Shown: one piece after another, positions 1 to 8,142 of the stretch
How positions within the stretch are numbered: the stretch's first letter is position 1
Layout: each line of letters begins with the position of its first letter
Assembly (NCBI GenBank): GCA_030833825.1
Contig: JAURGL010000003.1
Location: forward strand, 1 to 32,215
Direction: 5' to 3'
Source: Vulcanococcus sp. SFB_649D_100_25
GTDB taxonomy: Bacteria > Cyanobacteriota > Cyanobacteriia > PCC-6307 > Cyanobiaceae
Length of the DNA: 32,215 bases
Program-made: the position numbers and the translations under genes
The notes under the pieces: model-generated
The model's database searches: none
Told to the model about the DNA's origin: nothing
What the model saw: only the letters and a program-made list of their open reading frames with translations

Positions 1-954
1 ACTCAGATTCCGCTCGAGTTGTGGGCTGCGCCGCTGTGGCTTCTCTATGGAGTGATCACAGGCACTGTGGCCATGGGCTGTTGGGTGATTGCGCACGAAT
101 GTGGCCACCGCGCCTTTCACCCGAACCGCCGGATCGAGAGCTGTGTGGGCTTCATGCTCCACAGCCTGATGCTGGTTCCTTATCACAGCTGGGCCCGCAG
201 CCATGCGGTGCACCACGCCCATTGCAACCACCTCGAGGGCGGCGAAACCCATGTGCCCCCGCGGCTGTCCACGCGCTCGGGGCGGATCACCGAGGAGCTG
301 AAGCAGAAGCTCGGGCTTCGCCTCTTTGGCCTTGTCTCCCTGTTCAACCATCTGGTGCTGGGCTGGCCGCTGTACCTGTTCCTCGGGACAACCGGCGGGG
401 AGGACTACGGGAGGCCGACCTCCCATTTCTGGATGCCCAAGAACGGGACGTCGCGACAGCGGCCGTTGTTCCCGGAGTCGTTCCGGGGCCTGATGCTCCG
501 CTCCAACCTCGGCCTGATCGCTGTGCTCATCGCCCTGGGTTGCGCGGCCCTGCAGTTCTCCCTGCTGCGGGTCCTCTGCGTGTATGGCCTGCCGTATCTG
601 GTGGTGAATTTCTGGCTGGTGACCTACACCTGGCTGCAGCACACCGACCTCAACATCCCCCACTACTCCTCTGAGCAGTGGTCGTGGGCCAAGGGGGCAC
701 TGCAGACCGTGGATCGCCCCTATGGCCCCCTGCTGAACCTGTTGCACCACGGGATCGGCTCAACCCATGTCTGCCATCACATCAACTCCGCGATCCCGCA
801 CTACAACGCCTGGCGAGGGACGGCCCTGCTCCGGCAGCGCTACCCGGATCTGGTCCGCTTCGATCCCACCCCGATCCACAAGGCCCTCTGGCGGATTGCC
901 ACCCGCTGTGGTGCCGTGCGGCAGAACCCGGCCGACGGGGCCTTCTATTACTGA
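1..954 (+). CDS. Fatty acid desaturase (membrane di-iron, DesA/acyl-lipid type), 5' end probably outside window
   Basis: Frame open from base 1; three histidine boxes HECGH, HAVHH and HVCHH; hydrophobic spans between boxes. Confidence 0.9.
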   Translation, partial: TQIPLELWAAPLWLLYGVITGTVAMGCWVIAHECGHRAFHPNRRIESCVGFMLHSLMLVPYHSWARSHAVHHAHCNHLEGGETHVPPRLSTRSGRITEELKQKLGLRLFGLVSLFNHLVLGWPLYLFLGTTGGEDYGRPTSHFWMPKNGTSRQRPLFPESFRGLMLRSNLGLIAVLIALGCAALQFSLLRVLCVYGLPYLVVNFWLVTYTWLQHTDLNIPHYSSEQWSWAKGALQTVDRPYGPLLNLLHHGIGSTHVCHHINSAIPHYNAWRGTALLRQRYPDLVRFDPTPIHKALWRIATRCGAVRQNPADGAFYY

Positions 955-1027
955 GCCCCGCTCAGAGGTGGGCTTTGTTCTCCTGGCGTCGCTACCTCTG
1001 AAGTAGACGTCCGGGATCGTCCAAGCG

Positions 1028-2029
1028 ATGCAGGTCACGGTTTGGCAGGCCCAGGGCCCTAAGGCGGCCCTGGAGCGGGCCTCGGCGCAGTTGCCCGAGC
1101 CCGGTTCCGATGAAGTGTTGCTTGAGGTCGAGCACTGCGGTCTCTGCCACAGCGATCTCTCAATGATCGACAACGCCTGGGGGATGAGCAGTTACCCGTT
1201 GGTGCCCGGCCATGAAGCGGTGGGCCGGGTGGTGGCGGTTGGCTCTGATGTCGATCCTGCCTTGATCGGCCAGCGCCGGGGGGTGGGCTGGATCAGCGGG
1301 AGTTGCCGTCACTGCCCGCTCTGCTTGGGGGGCACAGGCAACCTCTGCGCGTCTCTGGAGGCCACGATTGTGGGCCATCGGGGCGGTTTTGCCAGCCACG
1401 TGCTGGCCCATCAGGATTGGGCGATTCCCTTGCCGCAGGGGCTGGATCCCGCCGTCGCGGGGCCGCTGTTCTGCGGGGGGATCACGGTGTTTGCCCCATT
1501 GATCGACGAGGGGATTTCGCCCACCGCTCGGGTTGCGGTGGTGGGCATCGGTGGTCTGGGGCACCTGGCCCTGCAGTTCTGCCGTGCCTGGGGCTGTGAG
1601 GTGACCGCCCTCACCACCAACCTCTCGAAGGCGGAGGAGGCCCGTGGTTTCGGGGCCCATGAGGTGATCGCGCTCGATCAACTCGCGCAGCACTCCGGCC
1701 GCTTCGACTTGATCATCAACACGGTCAATCACCCCCTCGATTGGCCTGTGGTGCTGGGGGCCTTGGCTCCCTTGGGCCGCCTGCATCAATTGGGTGCGGT
1801 GTTGGAGCCCCTCAGCATCCCGTCGTTTGCCTTGATCGCAACGCGCCGCTCCGTCACAGGCAGCCCCACCTCATCGCCCGCCAGCGTGCTGAAGATGGTG
1901 GAGTTCTGCAGCCGGCACCAGATCGTTCCGCAGGTGGAGCATCTGCCGATGGATCGCATCAATGAGGCCATCGATCGCCTACGGCGCGGAGATGTGCGCT
2001 ATCGCTTTGTGCTGGATGCACCGGCTTGA
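1028..2029 (+). CDS. Zinc-dependent alcohol dehydrogenase (MDR superfamily, cinnamyl/YahK-like)
   Basis: CGLCHSD, GHEAVGRVVAVG, structural zinc CxxCxxC region (CRHCPLCLGGTGNLC), Rossmann VGIGGLGHLALQ. Confidence 0.93.
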   Translation: MQVTVWQAQGPKAALERASAQLPEPGSDEVLLEVEHCGLCHSDLSMIDNAWGMSSYPLVPGHEAVGRVVAVGSDVDPALIGQRRGVGWISGSCRHCPLCLGGTGNLCASLEATIVGHRGGFASHVLAHQDWAIPLPQGLDPAVAGPLFCGGITVFAPLIDEGISPTARVAVVGIGGLGHLALQFCRAWGCEVTALTTNLSKAEEARGFGAHEVIALDQLAQHSGRFDLIINTVNHPLDWPVVLGALAPLGRLHQLGAVLEPLSIPSFALIATRRSVTGSPTSSPASVLKMVEFCSRHQIVPQVEHLPMDRINEAIDRLRRGDVRYRFVLDAPA

Positions 2030-2032
2030 ACG

Positions 2033-2190
2033 ATGGGTGATCACAACGGACAACCCCTCACCGCCCGAGAGATGGTGCGGGTCCATGCCTATCCGGTGCT
2101 GGCAGCGATCAGACCAGCAATCTCCAGGGGCAGGACGGCCCCGGCAAGCTGATTGATCTCAAGGCGGTGCAGCACTGCGAAGGCCTCTGA
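2033..2190 (+). pseudogene. Possible small frameshifted gene: MGDHNGQPLTAREMVRVHAYPVLAA then, after a frame change, QTSNLQGQDGPGKLIDLKAVQHCEGL*
   Basis: Two adjacent frames with coding-like, GC3-rich codons; 158 nt is not a multiple of 3; followed directly by a terminator hairpin. Confidence 0.35.
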
Positions 2191-2196
2191 GCACAG

Positions 2197-2222
2197 AAAA
2201 GCCCCCCTGGCGGGGGGCTTGG
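2197..2222. terminator. Intrinsic terminator-like hairpin, possibly bidirectional
   Basis: aagcccccc-tggc-ggggggctt with flanking A tract, between convergent genes. Confidence 0.7.
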
Positions 2223-2238
2223 ATCACCGGCTCCGGCG

Positions 2239-2550
2239 TCAGGCACCGCTGTCCTCGTCCCAGAGGCCCATTCGGATCAACCACTCGTTGGAGTGGGTCC
2301 GATCCCAGCCGTGATCCCGTTCGAGGACATCGGCGATGGAGACCATCAGGTCAAACAGCTCTCCTTCAAAGCCTCCGCTGGTCTCGGCAAGGCTCCTGAG
2401 GTCCTGGGCCAACTGCAGGAGCTCCAGTTCCGCCATCCAGTCCCCCTGGACAAAGGCGGCACGGTTGGTCGGCTGGGTGGGCTCGGGGATGAGGGTGCGC
2501 AGCACCGGGGCGAGCCCCGTTAACAGCTGGGTGAGGTCGTGGAAACGCAA
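2239..2550 (-). CDS. Conserved hypothetical protein (103 aa), acidic
   Basis: Intact ORF starting 10 nt after the upstream sigma-like gene, same strand. Confidence 0.65.
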   Translation of the reverse strand: MRFHDLTQLLTGLAPVLRTLIPEPTQPTNRAAFVQGDWMAELELLQLAQDLRSLAETSGGFEGELFDLMVSIADVLERDHGWDRTHSNEWLIRMGLWDEDSGA

Positions 2551-2559
2551 GGGTCTTGA

Positions 2560-2997
2560 TCAAAGGCCCCATAGGGTTCCGAGCGAGAGGGGCCTCTGCC
2601 CGCAGGCCTGCCGGCAATCGAGCCACTCCTCCAGGCTGATGCCAAGGCGAATGGCGATTTCCTCATCGCCGAGATCGAGCTCGATCCACCGCCGCGCCTT
2701 GATCCAGAGCTCCCGGTAGCGGTGGCTGATCCGCAGGGCAAAGCCAGTGTCGCGGAGGTGATGCAGCAGTTCCCCCTTCACCTTGCTGACCAGATAGCTG
2801 GAGGGGCGAAAGCCCTTGTCGGGATCGAACTGGGCCGCCCCCTTGCACAGGCCCTCGTAGGCCGGTCCGAGGAGATCGTCGATCGGCATGGACCAGCGGC
2901 GGGCGTAGCGGTGGGCCTGCTGCCGGGCCAGGCCCAGGTGCTGTGCCGCGAAGCGGCGCTGCTCGGGGCTGAGGCGTTGGGGGGCTTTGGTGGCCAT
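2560..2997 (-). CDS. Sigma-70 family protein, short (about 145 aa), SigF/group 3-like region 2, no region 4
   Basis: IDDLLGPAYEGLCKGAAQFDPDKGFRPSSYLVSKVKGELLHHLRDTGFALRISHRY resembles sigma region 2; ORF ends soon after region 3. Start taken at internal ATG (MATKAPQRL). Confidence 0.75.
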   Translation of the reverse strand: MATKAPQRLSPEQRRFAAQHLGLARQQAHRYARRWSMPIDDLLGPAYEGLCKGAAQFDPDKGFRPSSYLVSKVKGELLHHLRDTGFALRISHRYRELWIKARRWIELDLGDEEIAIRLGISLEEWLDCRQACGQRPLSLGTLWGL

Positions 2998-3074
2998 GGT
3001 TCTGTGGCAGGTGCGGGAGGCTACCGGTGGCGCCATCACCTGCAGAAAGGCCAAAGAAGCGGGCCCCCACAAGG

Positions 3075-3138
3075 GATCACTCCGCAGTGATCGGGGCGGT
3101 GATCCCACAGCTGTGCGGAAGAGGGCCACAGCTGTGGG
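3075..3138. promoter_or_regulatory. Cluster of inverted repeats in a divergent intergenic region (putative operator array)
   Basis: GATCACT-ccgc-AGTGATC (3075-3092); CACAGCTGTG at 3106-3115 and again at 3127-3136 (21-bp period); CCCACAGCTGTG/CACAGCTGTGGG is also a 12-bp inverted repeat. Confidence 0.5.
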
Positions 3139-3191
3139 CGGTGCCGGAGCCGTTGCGGCAGGCACAACCGGATCAGATGCATTGCGCCGTC

Positions 3192-3659
3192 ATGCCCACC
3201 CAAGTTCTGCTCACCTGCCACCACCCCCAGGCGATGGAGAACGCCTGTGACCGTGGTTTCTGGATGCCGATCCCGATCCCCATGGAGCGGCTGCACACCC
3301 TGCTGTACCTCGTCTCGATCAGTGAGGTGGATACGGCGATTCAGAGCCTGGCGGAGATCACCAGCTTTGAACCCTGGCGCGGGGACGGGGGTCAGGAGCT
3401 CTGGCTGCCGTTTCTGGGGCGGCTGTTGCCGTTGCCACGTCCGGTGCCTCTCGGGGATCGGCATGTCCTGGCGGAATGGCTCCCCCGGCGGAGTGATCAG
3501 GGTCGCCTGATCGATCTGCTCCCGGTCCTTGAGGCTGATCAGCTCAGTGATCTCGCATGCGGCAGGTCAGGTCGCGGGAGCGCACGAGGCCCTGGGCGAG
3601 GCCCCAGGCGATCAGGCCCCGCTGCCCGCGCACACCAACCTTGCGGTAGAGCTCACTGA
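3192..3659 (+). CDS. Conserved hypothetical protein; C-terminus reads into antisense of the LuxR gene
   Basis: ATG at 3192 (MPTQVLLTCHHPQAMENACDRGFW...); protein-like composition up to about 3550, then low-complexity RG-rich antisense-like tail. Confidence 0.55.
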   Translation: MPTQVLLTCHHPQAMENACDRGFWMPIPIPMERLHTLLYLVSISEVDTAIQSLAEITSFEPWRGDGGQELWLPFLGRLLPLPRPVPLGDRHVLAEWLPRRSDQGRLIDLLPVLEADQLSDLACGRSGRGSARGPGRGPRRSGPAARAHQPCGRAH

Positions 3660-4239
3660 GCTGACGCCGGATCGTGTCGCCGCGGCGCTGCTCCAACGCC
3701 GCGATCTCCCGACTGTTGAACCCCCTGGCGAGCAGCTCCAGCAGGCGCTGCTCGCTGGCCTGCAGCCCCGGCCTCTTGCGGGGCTGTTGCCGCAGTCGTT
3801 CTCCCAGGATCGGGTCGATCGATTGCAGACCCCGCAGGAGCATCAAGACGGCCTGCAGGAGGCGTCCCCCACCGCAGTTCTGGCGGCAGCAGAGGCCATC
3901 GGCTCCGCTGCTCCAGAGCTGGTTGAGCCGTTCCTGGCTTGTGGAGGCATCGAGGCACACCAGGACCTTGGCCGGTTGCAGGCGGCAGATCAGCTCAAGG
4001 GCCCCTCCATCTGGGAGTTCGTCATCACAGATCACCAGCAATCGCTCCCCTTGCGGGAGTGGTAGAGCCAGCAACTCCGCCAGGGATCGCGCTGCGAAGT
4101 GACACCCCTCCAGGAGGACCGATGCGGAGGCAATCAGGCGCTCATCGCTGGAGCAGACAGCGATACTCCAATCCCTCTGCAGATCCAAGATGGCGCCCTG
4201 CAAGGCCTGCACCTGGATGCGGATCTGAGTGGGATTCAC
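3544..4239 (-). CDS. LuxR/NarL-family HTH response-regulator-like protein
   Basis: C-terminal LuxR HTH: SEQRLLELLARGFNSREIAALEQRRGDTIRRQLSELYRKVGVRGQRGLIAWGL; receiver-like N-terminus; GTG start. Confidence 0.82.
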   Translation of the reverse strand: MNPTQIRIQVQALQGAILDLQRDWSIAVCSSDERLIASASVLLEGCHFAARSLAELLALPLPQGERLLVICDDELPDGGALELICRLQPAKVLVCLDASTSQERLNQLWSSGADGLCCRQNCGGGRLLQAVLMLLRGLQSIDPILGERLRQQPRKRPGLQASEQRLLELLARGFNSREIAALEQRRGDTIRRQLSELYRKVGVRGQRGLIAWGLAQGLVRSRDLTCRMRDH

Positions 4240-4317
4240 GGCCCTGATCTTGCCTTTCCCGCTGTAGCTCCACCGGGAATAAACCCCGTGGTTGTTTTGT
4301 TTTCAATCGGAAAGGCT

Positions 4318-4914
4318 TTAGGGCAGAGCGCAGGTCAGGGTGCTCTGCCAGAGGGTGATCAGTTGCTGCAATCCTTCCCCGCTCAAGGGGAGTCGTGGGC
4401 TGCTCAGTTGGCTGGCTAACCACTGCATCGAGGGGGCTGCCCCCTGCTTCTGCCTGCACTCGTCCCAGAGTTTCTGGGCCCTGAGCACCAGCTCCGCTTT
4501 GTCCGAGGGGAAGTGAATCGTGCGCCGGCAGCGCTGTTCAAATTGATGCAATCCGCGGCGGATCCAGAAGCTGGCGTAGGTGGAGAAGCGGTACCCCTTG
4601 GCAGGATCGAATTTCTCTGCGGCCCGCACCAGATTGAGGGCCCCCTCCTGCAGGGCATCGGCGGTGCTGCTGTCCTCCGGGCTCAGCCTGGGGTGATAGG
4701 TCCGCCAGATGTGACCCACCAGGGCGAGGTTGTGTCGCACCAGACGATCGCGGGCCCGCAGGCCACTGCGGCGAATCGCCTCCGGGGCCCCATCGGCCCC
4801 CCCGGGGTGCCCCTGCCAGAGCTGAATCACCCGGGCCAGCTCCAGCACGGTCCGCTCCGCCAGGGGGGCATGGAGCCGGCTTGCCTGCAGCCATTGGCCC
4901 ACAGCTCGATCCAT
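4318..4914 (-). CDS. Sigma-70 family RNA polymerase sigma factor, truncated form lacking region 4 (198 aa)
   Basis: RDRLVRHNLALVGHI...ALQEGALNLVRAAEKFDPAKGYRFSTYASFWIRRGLHQF (region 2), RTIHFP (region 3 start); stop before any region 4 HTH. Confidence 0.87.
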   Translation of the reverse strand: MDRAVGQWLQASRLHAPLAERTVLELARVIQLWQGHPGGADGAPEAIRRSGLRARDRLVRHNLALVGHIWRTYHPRLSPEDSSTADALQEGALNLVRAAEKFDPAKGYRFSTYASFWIRRGLHQFEQRCRRTIHFPSDKAELVLRAQKLWDECRQKQGAAPSMQWLASQLSSPRLPLSGEGLQQLITLWQSTLTCALP

Positions 4915-4950
4915 TCAGGCTCCCTCAGCTGCAGGGAGTCTTCCCCGTCT

Positions 4951-6390
4951 TCAGGCCAGGCAGGCCATGCCGCGGCGGTGAATCTCGCGGGCGTAGTCGG
5001 TCCAGACGCCCTGGCCCCAGTAGCGAAAGCAGCTGGTTTCCAGCAGGAGCAGATGCAGCAGGCACTCCCGATACACGGGGCTGGAGCTCAGGGAGGGGTC
5101 GGCGCTCAGGGGGCCTGAGAAGCGCTGGTGAAAGGCGGCGCTCAGGCTCTGCATCGGCTCGAGGACGCTCTCGTAGCCCTTCACCCAGCTGAGGTCGTTG
5201 GTCCAGGAGGCTCCGTCGATGGAGAACCCCTGCTCGGAGGCCTTCAGGGCTGCAATGGCCTGCTCGAGTTGTTCATGGGACCAGCGCTCAGGGAGGAGCC
5301 CATAGAGCCGGTGCTGCCCCACGGCCTGAATGGCTGGGAACTGCTCCGGGCTGATTCCGTCTGCCTCCAGGAGCTCAAGGAACTCACTGCCGTTGATGGA
5401 GGCGGTCCCGTGTTCGCCGGCGATTCGTTGGTGGGCCTGGATGAAGGCCTGGGGGAATTCGTTCATCATCACCCCCCCGTTTTCGCCATCGGCGATCTGG
5501 GAGACCAATGACGGCAGTGTGATGTCTCCCAGGGGGAGACGATCGCGGCTCAACGCCTCGTAGCAGGGTTGCATCTGCCCCACCAGCTTGGTGTCGGAGC
5601 CCTGGGTCTTGATCAAGGCGGTGATCTCGGTGCTCTGCCCGTTCCCGTTGCGGGCGATCAGGCGGTTCGGCAGATACTTCTGCGCTTCTGAAAGGGGTTC
5701 ACCGCTCAGGGTTTCCACGCTGTGCTCCTGGAGCAAGACCCAGCGGTAGCCCGCCTGCCGCAGGGCCTCGATCAGGGCGAAGAGGGTCTCGGGATGGTTG
5801 GGCAGGGCCATCTCCGGCAGGGAGAACCCCCGCACCCGCTGCAGAGCTTCGATCCCGAAGGCATGGGCGAACTGGTGCTGCCAGGCCTCGATCTGCAGGC
5901 GCAGATCCGGGATGGGGGTGGAGGGGGCCACCGCATGGCTCCAGAAGGTCCCGAGCCACTCCACGTGCTGCTGCATCAGGGGATCACAGGCCAGATGGCG
6001 CCAGGCAGCGGTGATGTCGGAGCGCCCCATCTGCTCGGCCCCCCAGAGCAGGTTGCCCGAGACATCGAGCATGATCCGCGGGCTGCAGCCCTCACTGATC
6101 AACTGGGGGATCAGATCGGCAAGGCGCCGGTAGCACTGGGCAAACGGTTCGGCGTTGTGGTTATCCCCTTCCCCCGGGTGCTCGAACATGTATTGCAGAT
6201 GGGAGATCAGGGCGCCATCGGCTCCCGCCGGGATCGTGGGCTGATGCATGTGCAGCGCACAGGCGAAGGCCGAGCGCAGCTGCCCGATCTTCAGGGGGGA
6301 TGTCCCTCGCCAATAGCTGCCCCCCGCCGTCATCGCTGCGTGGATGGCGGCCTCCTGGCCGGCGATGACTGCTGCGGTGGTGTCGGACAT
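4951..6390 (-). CDS. Glycoside hydrolase family 57-like protein
   Basis: SAFACALHMHQPTIP N-terminal GH57 motif, FGIEALQRVRGFSLPEMAL; start at MSDTTAAV. Confidence 0.82.
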   Translation of the reverse strand: MSDTTAAVIAGQEAAIHAAMTAGGSYWRGTSPLKIGQLRSAFACALHMHQPTIPAGADGALISHLQYMFEHPGEGDNHNAEPFAQCYRRLADLIPQLISEGCSPRIMLDVSGNLLWGAEQMGRSDITAAWRHLACDPLMQQHVEWLGTFWSHAVAPSTPIPDLRLQIEAWQHQFAHAFGIEALQRVRGFSLPEMALPNHPETLFALIEALRQAGYRWVLLQEHSVETLSGEPLSEAQKYLPNRLIARNGNGQSTEITALIKTQGSDTKLVGQMQPCYEALSRDRLPLGDITLPSLVSQIADGENGGVMMNEFPQAFIQAHQRIAGEHGTASINGSEFLELLEADGISPEQFPAIQAVGQHRLYGLLPERWSHEQLEQAIAALKASEQGFSIDGASWTNDLSWVKGYESVLEPMQSLSAAFHQRFSGPLSADPSLSSSPVYRECLLHLLLLETSCFRYWGQGVWTDYAREIHRRGMACLA

Positions 6391-6466
6391 GGCTCTTCCC
6401 CATTGTGGGGGCGGGGCTGACGACAGCCCCACCTGGATTCAGCATGGAGGCAGGAGCTCCCGGGTC

Positions 6467-6769
6467 ATGGACGACGCACTGCAGGCTTTGGTGGCTGACC
6501 TCGGCAGCGGGAACGTTCTCGATGCCGAGATGCTGGAGGGCTGCACGGTTGAGCCCCACGAACTCGACGAGATGGATGCGCACCAGGCGGCGATCGTGGC
6601 CGCCCATGTCTTCGAGCAGCTGTTCGATCACGAGGTCTCCCAGCAGTTCGGGGAGAGTGCTGATCCGGAGGAAGGGAGCTGGAGCGGGACCGTTGATGGC
6701 TTCCTGTTTGTGATTGAGCGGGATGCCACCGGTGATCTGGTGCTCGATTTCACCCCCACCGGGCAATAA
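6467..6769 (+). CDS. Conserved hypothetical protein (100 aa), acidic
   Basis: ATG MDDALQALVADLGSGNVLDAEMLEGC..., coding-like composition, followed by hairpin. Confidence 0.7.
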   Translation: MDDALQALVADLGSGNVLDAEMLEGCTVEPHELDEMDAHQAAIVAAHVFEQLFDHEVSQQFGESADPEEGSWSGTVDGFLFVIERDATGDLVLDFTPTGQ

Positions 6770-6800
6770 AAAACCCGCCGTGGCTTCTCGACGGGTCGGT
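6768..6800 (+). terminator. Putative intrinsic terminator
   Basis: acccgccg ... cgacgggt stem (one mismatch) followed by T-rich cggttgttt. Confidence 0.45.
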
Positions 6801-6883
6801 TGTTTGATGCCTCAAGACAACCGGGCCGCGATCGACGTTGCAATCAGCATGTCTACTCACCGCCTCTCCCTCCCCCTCGGCTC

Positions 6884-7147
6884 ATGAGCGACTCACCTCA
6901 GGGCGAACCAACCTGGACTGAGGTCTGTCCTCACTTCGGTGGTCCCCACTGCAATGCGGCCTGTGCCGCTCGCCTGCGGGCCGCCTGGGCCAGCTACGAC
7001 AGGAGCATCCCCGATGTGGATGTGTTCTGCCCTGTGCATGCGGAGCTCCGCTGCGAGGAGCCCGAGCCCCCGCAGGATCGCTACGAGGTGATGCACAGCG
7101 ACCCGGCGCAGGGCAGTCACATCTCGTCAGATCCTGATCAAGGCTGA
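6884..7147 (+). CDS. Small Cys-rich hypothetical protein
   Basis: ATG MSDSPQGEPTWTEVCPHFGGPHCNAACAARLRAAW...; Cys-containing conserved-looking core. Confidence 0.6.
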   Translation: MSDSPQGEPTWTEVCPHFGGPHCNAACAARLRAAWASYDRSIPDVDVFCPVHAELRCEEPEPPQDRYEVMHSDPAQGSHISSDPDQG

Positions 7148-7235
7148 GTCATCCTTCCGCGGCGGGGCTGAATTTTGCTGAGGACAGGCCTGGAAGCGAT
7201 CCGCTCTCCGGCCCCCTCACACCGCTCTGACAGTC

Positions 7236-7649
7236 ATGCCTGTTCTTGCCTCCCGCGGTTCCCGGCTGACCCTTGCCGGCCTGGCTGCAACCGCCGCGTT
7301 GATGCCCCAGCTCGTTTCCGCCCACCCTCGAGAGATCCTCCAGACCAACAGCTGGGACTCCGTGGTTCAGGACTACCCGGCCCCTCCGATCAGGCAACCC
7401 CGGCGTTGGAGACCCAACCGCGACTACGCCTACAACAGCACTCAGGGCTATCCCGCGGTGCCCCTCACGGCCGAGCAGATCGATCAGCGCTGCAGCATTG
7501 GTCGGCTGATCGGGGGCCTCGGCGGCGGAGCTGCGGCCTACGCCATGTCCCGCGATGACGGACGGGCCTGGGCCATTCCCCTTGGTGCCCTGCTCGGTTC
7601 GCAGGTGGGATGCAGCACGGCCTCGGGCCGCGGCCCCCTGCCCTGGTGA
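7236..7649 (+). CDS. Exported hypothetical protein with glycine-zipper-like segment
   Basis: N-terminal signal-like segment (SRLTLAGLAATAALMPQLVSA); IGRLIGGLGGGAAAYAM...IPLGALLGSQVGC. Confidence 0.7.
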   Translation: MPVLASRGSRLTLAGLAATAALMPQLVSAHPREILQTNSWDSVVQDYPAPPIRQPRRWRPNRDYAYNSTQGYPAVPLTAEQIDQRCSIGRLIGGLGGGAAAYAMSRDDGRAWAIPLGALLGSQVGCSTASGRGPLPW

Positions 7650-7653
7650 TCCC

Positions 7654-8142
7654 TCAGGGTTCCCGTTGGCGCAGGGAAGCGGTGTTGGCGCAGGCCTTGT
7701 CCATCTCCTGCAGGTAGTCCTTCACGCTGAAGCGAGCGATCGTTCGGGCTTCCGCTTCCCGGTGCCAGCGTTCGGGTTGGGAGAGCAGGCGCAGTTCGGA
7801 TCGCTCCTCCCGGCTGAGGCGGCGCTCAATCACCGCTGGCTCGAGCCATTGGCGATCCCCCAGGCAAAGGCTCTGGACCAGGTGCCAGCCCTCATGGCGG
7901 AGGGTGTTACTGCGATCCCCGCGATCACAGACCACGACCCGTCGGCTGCCGCGGACGTAGAGGCCGTAGAGATCCCGCTCCCGGCAGCGGGGGTGATCCC
8001 CGCTGACCGAGACCCCCCGCAGGGTGAAGGCGGCCACCAATTCGTCCCAGGCCCCTTGGTTGGTGTGCTCCAACACGGGCCGGAAGAAAGGGATCGGGAT
8101 CACGAATGCCAGGGGCAGCAGCAGCGGGATGGCTGGGATCAC
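7654..8142 (-). CDS. Hypothetical protein with N-terminal TM/signal and a possible metallopeptidase-like LRHEGWHLVQ motif
   Basis: GTG start overlapping the upstream stop by 3 nt (8139-8142); TM segment VIPAIPLLLPLAFVIPIPFF. Confidence 0.65.
   Translation of the reverse strand: MIPAIPLLLPLAFVIPIPFFRPVLEHTNQGAWDELVAAFTLRGVSVSGDHPRCRERDLYGLYVRGSRRVVVCDRGDRSNTLRHEGWHLVQSLCLGDRQWLEPAVIERRLSREERSELRLLSQPERWHREAEARTIARFSVKDYLQEMDKACANTASLRQREP

Noticed and set aside
21-1001. ORFs 21-674, 678-1001 and 760-1173(-) overlapping the desaturase
   Set aside because: Alternate-frame shadows of a gene with clear histidine boxes; Pro/Ala/Arg-rich composition typical of off-frame GC-rich DNA.
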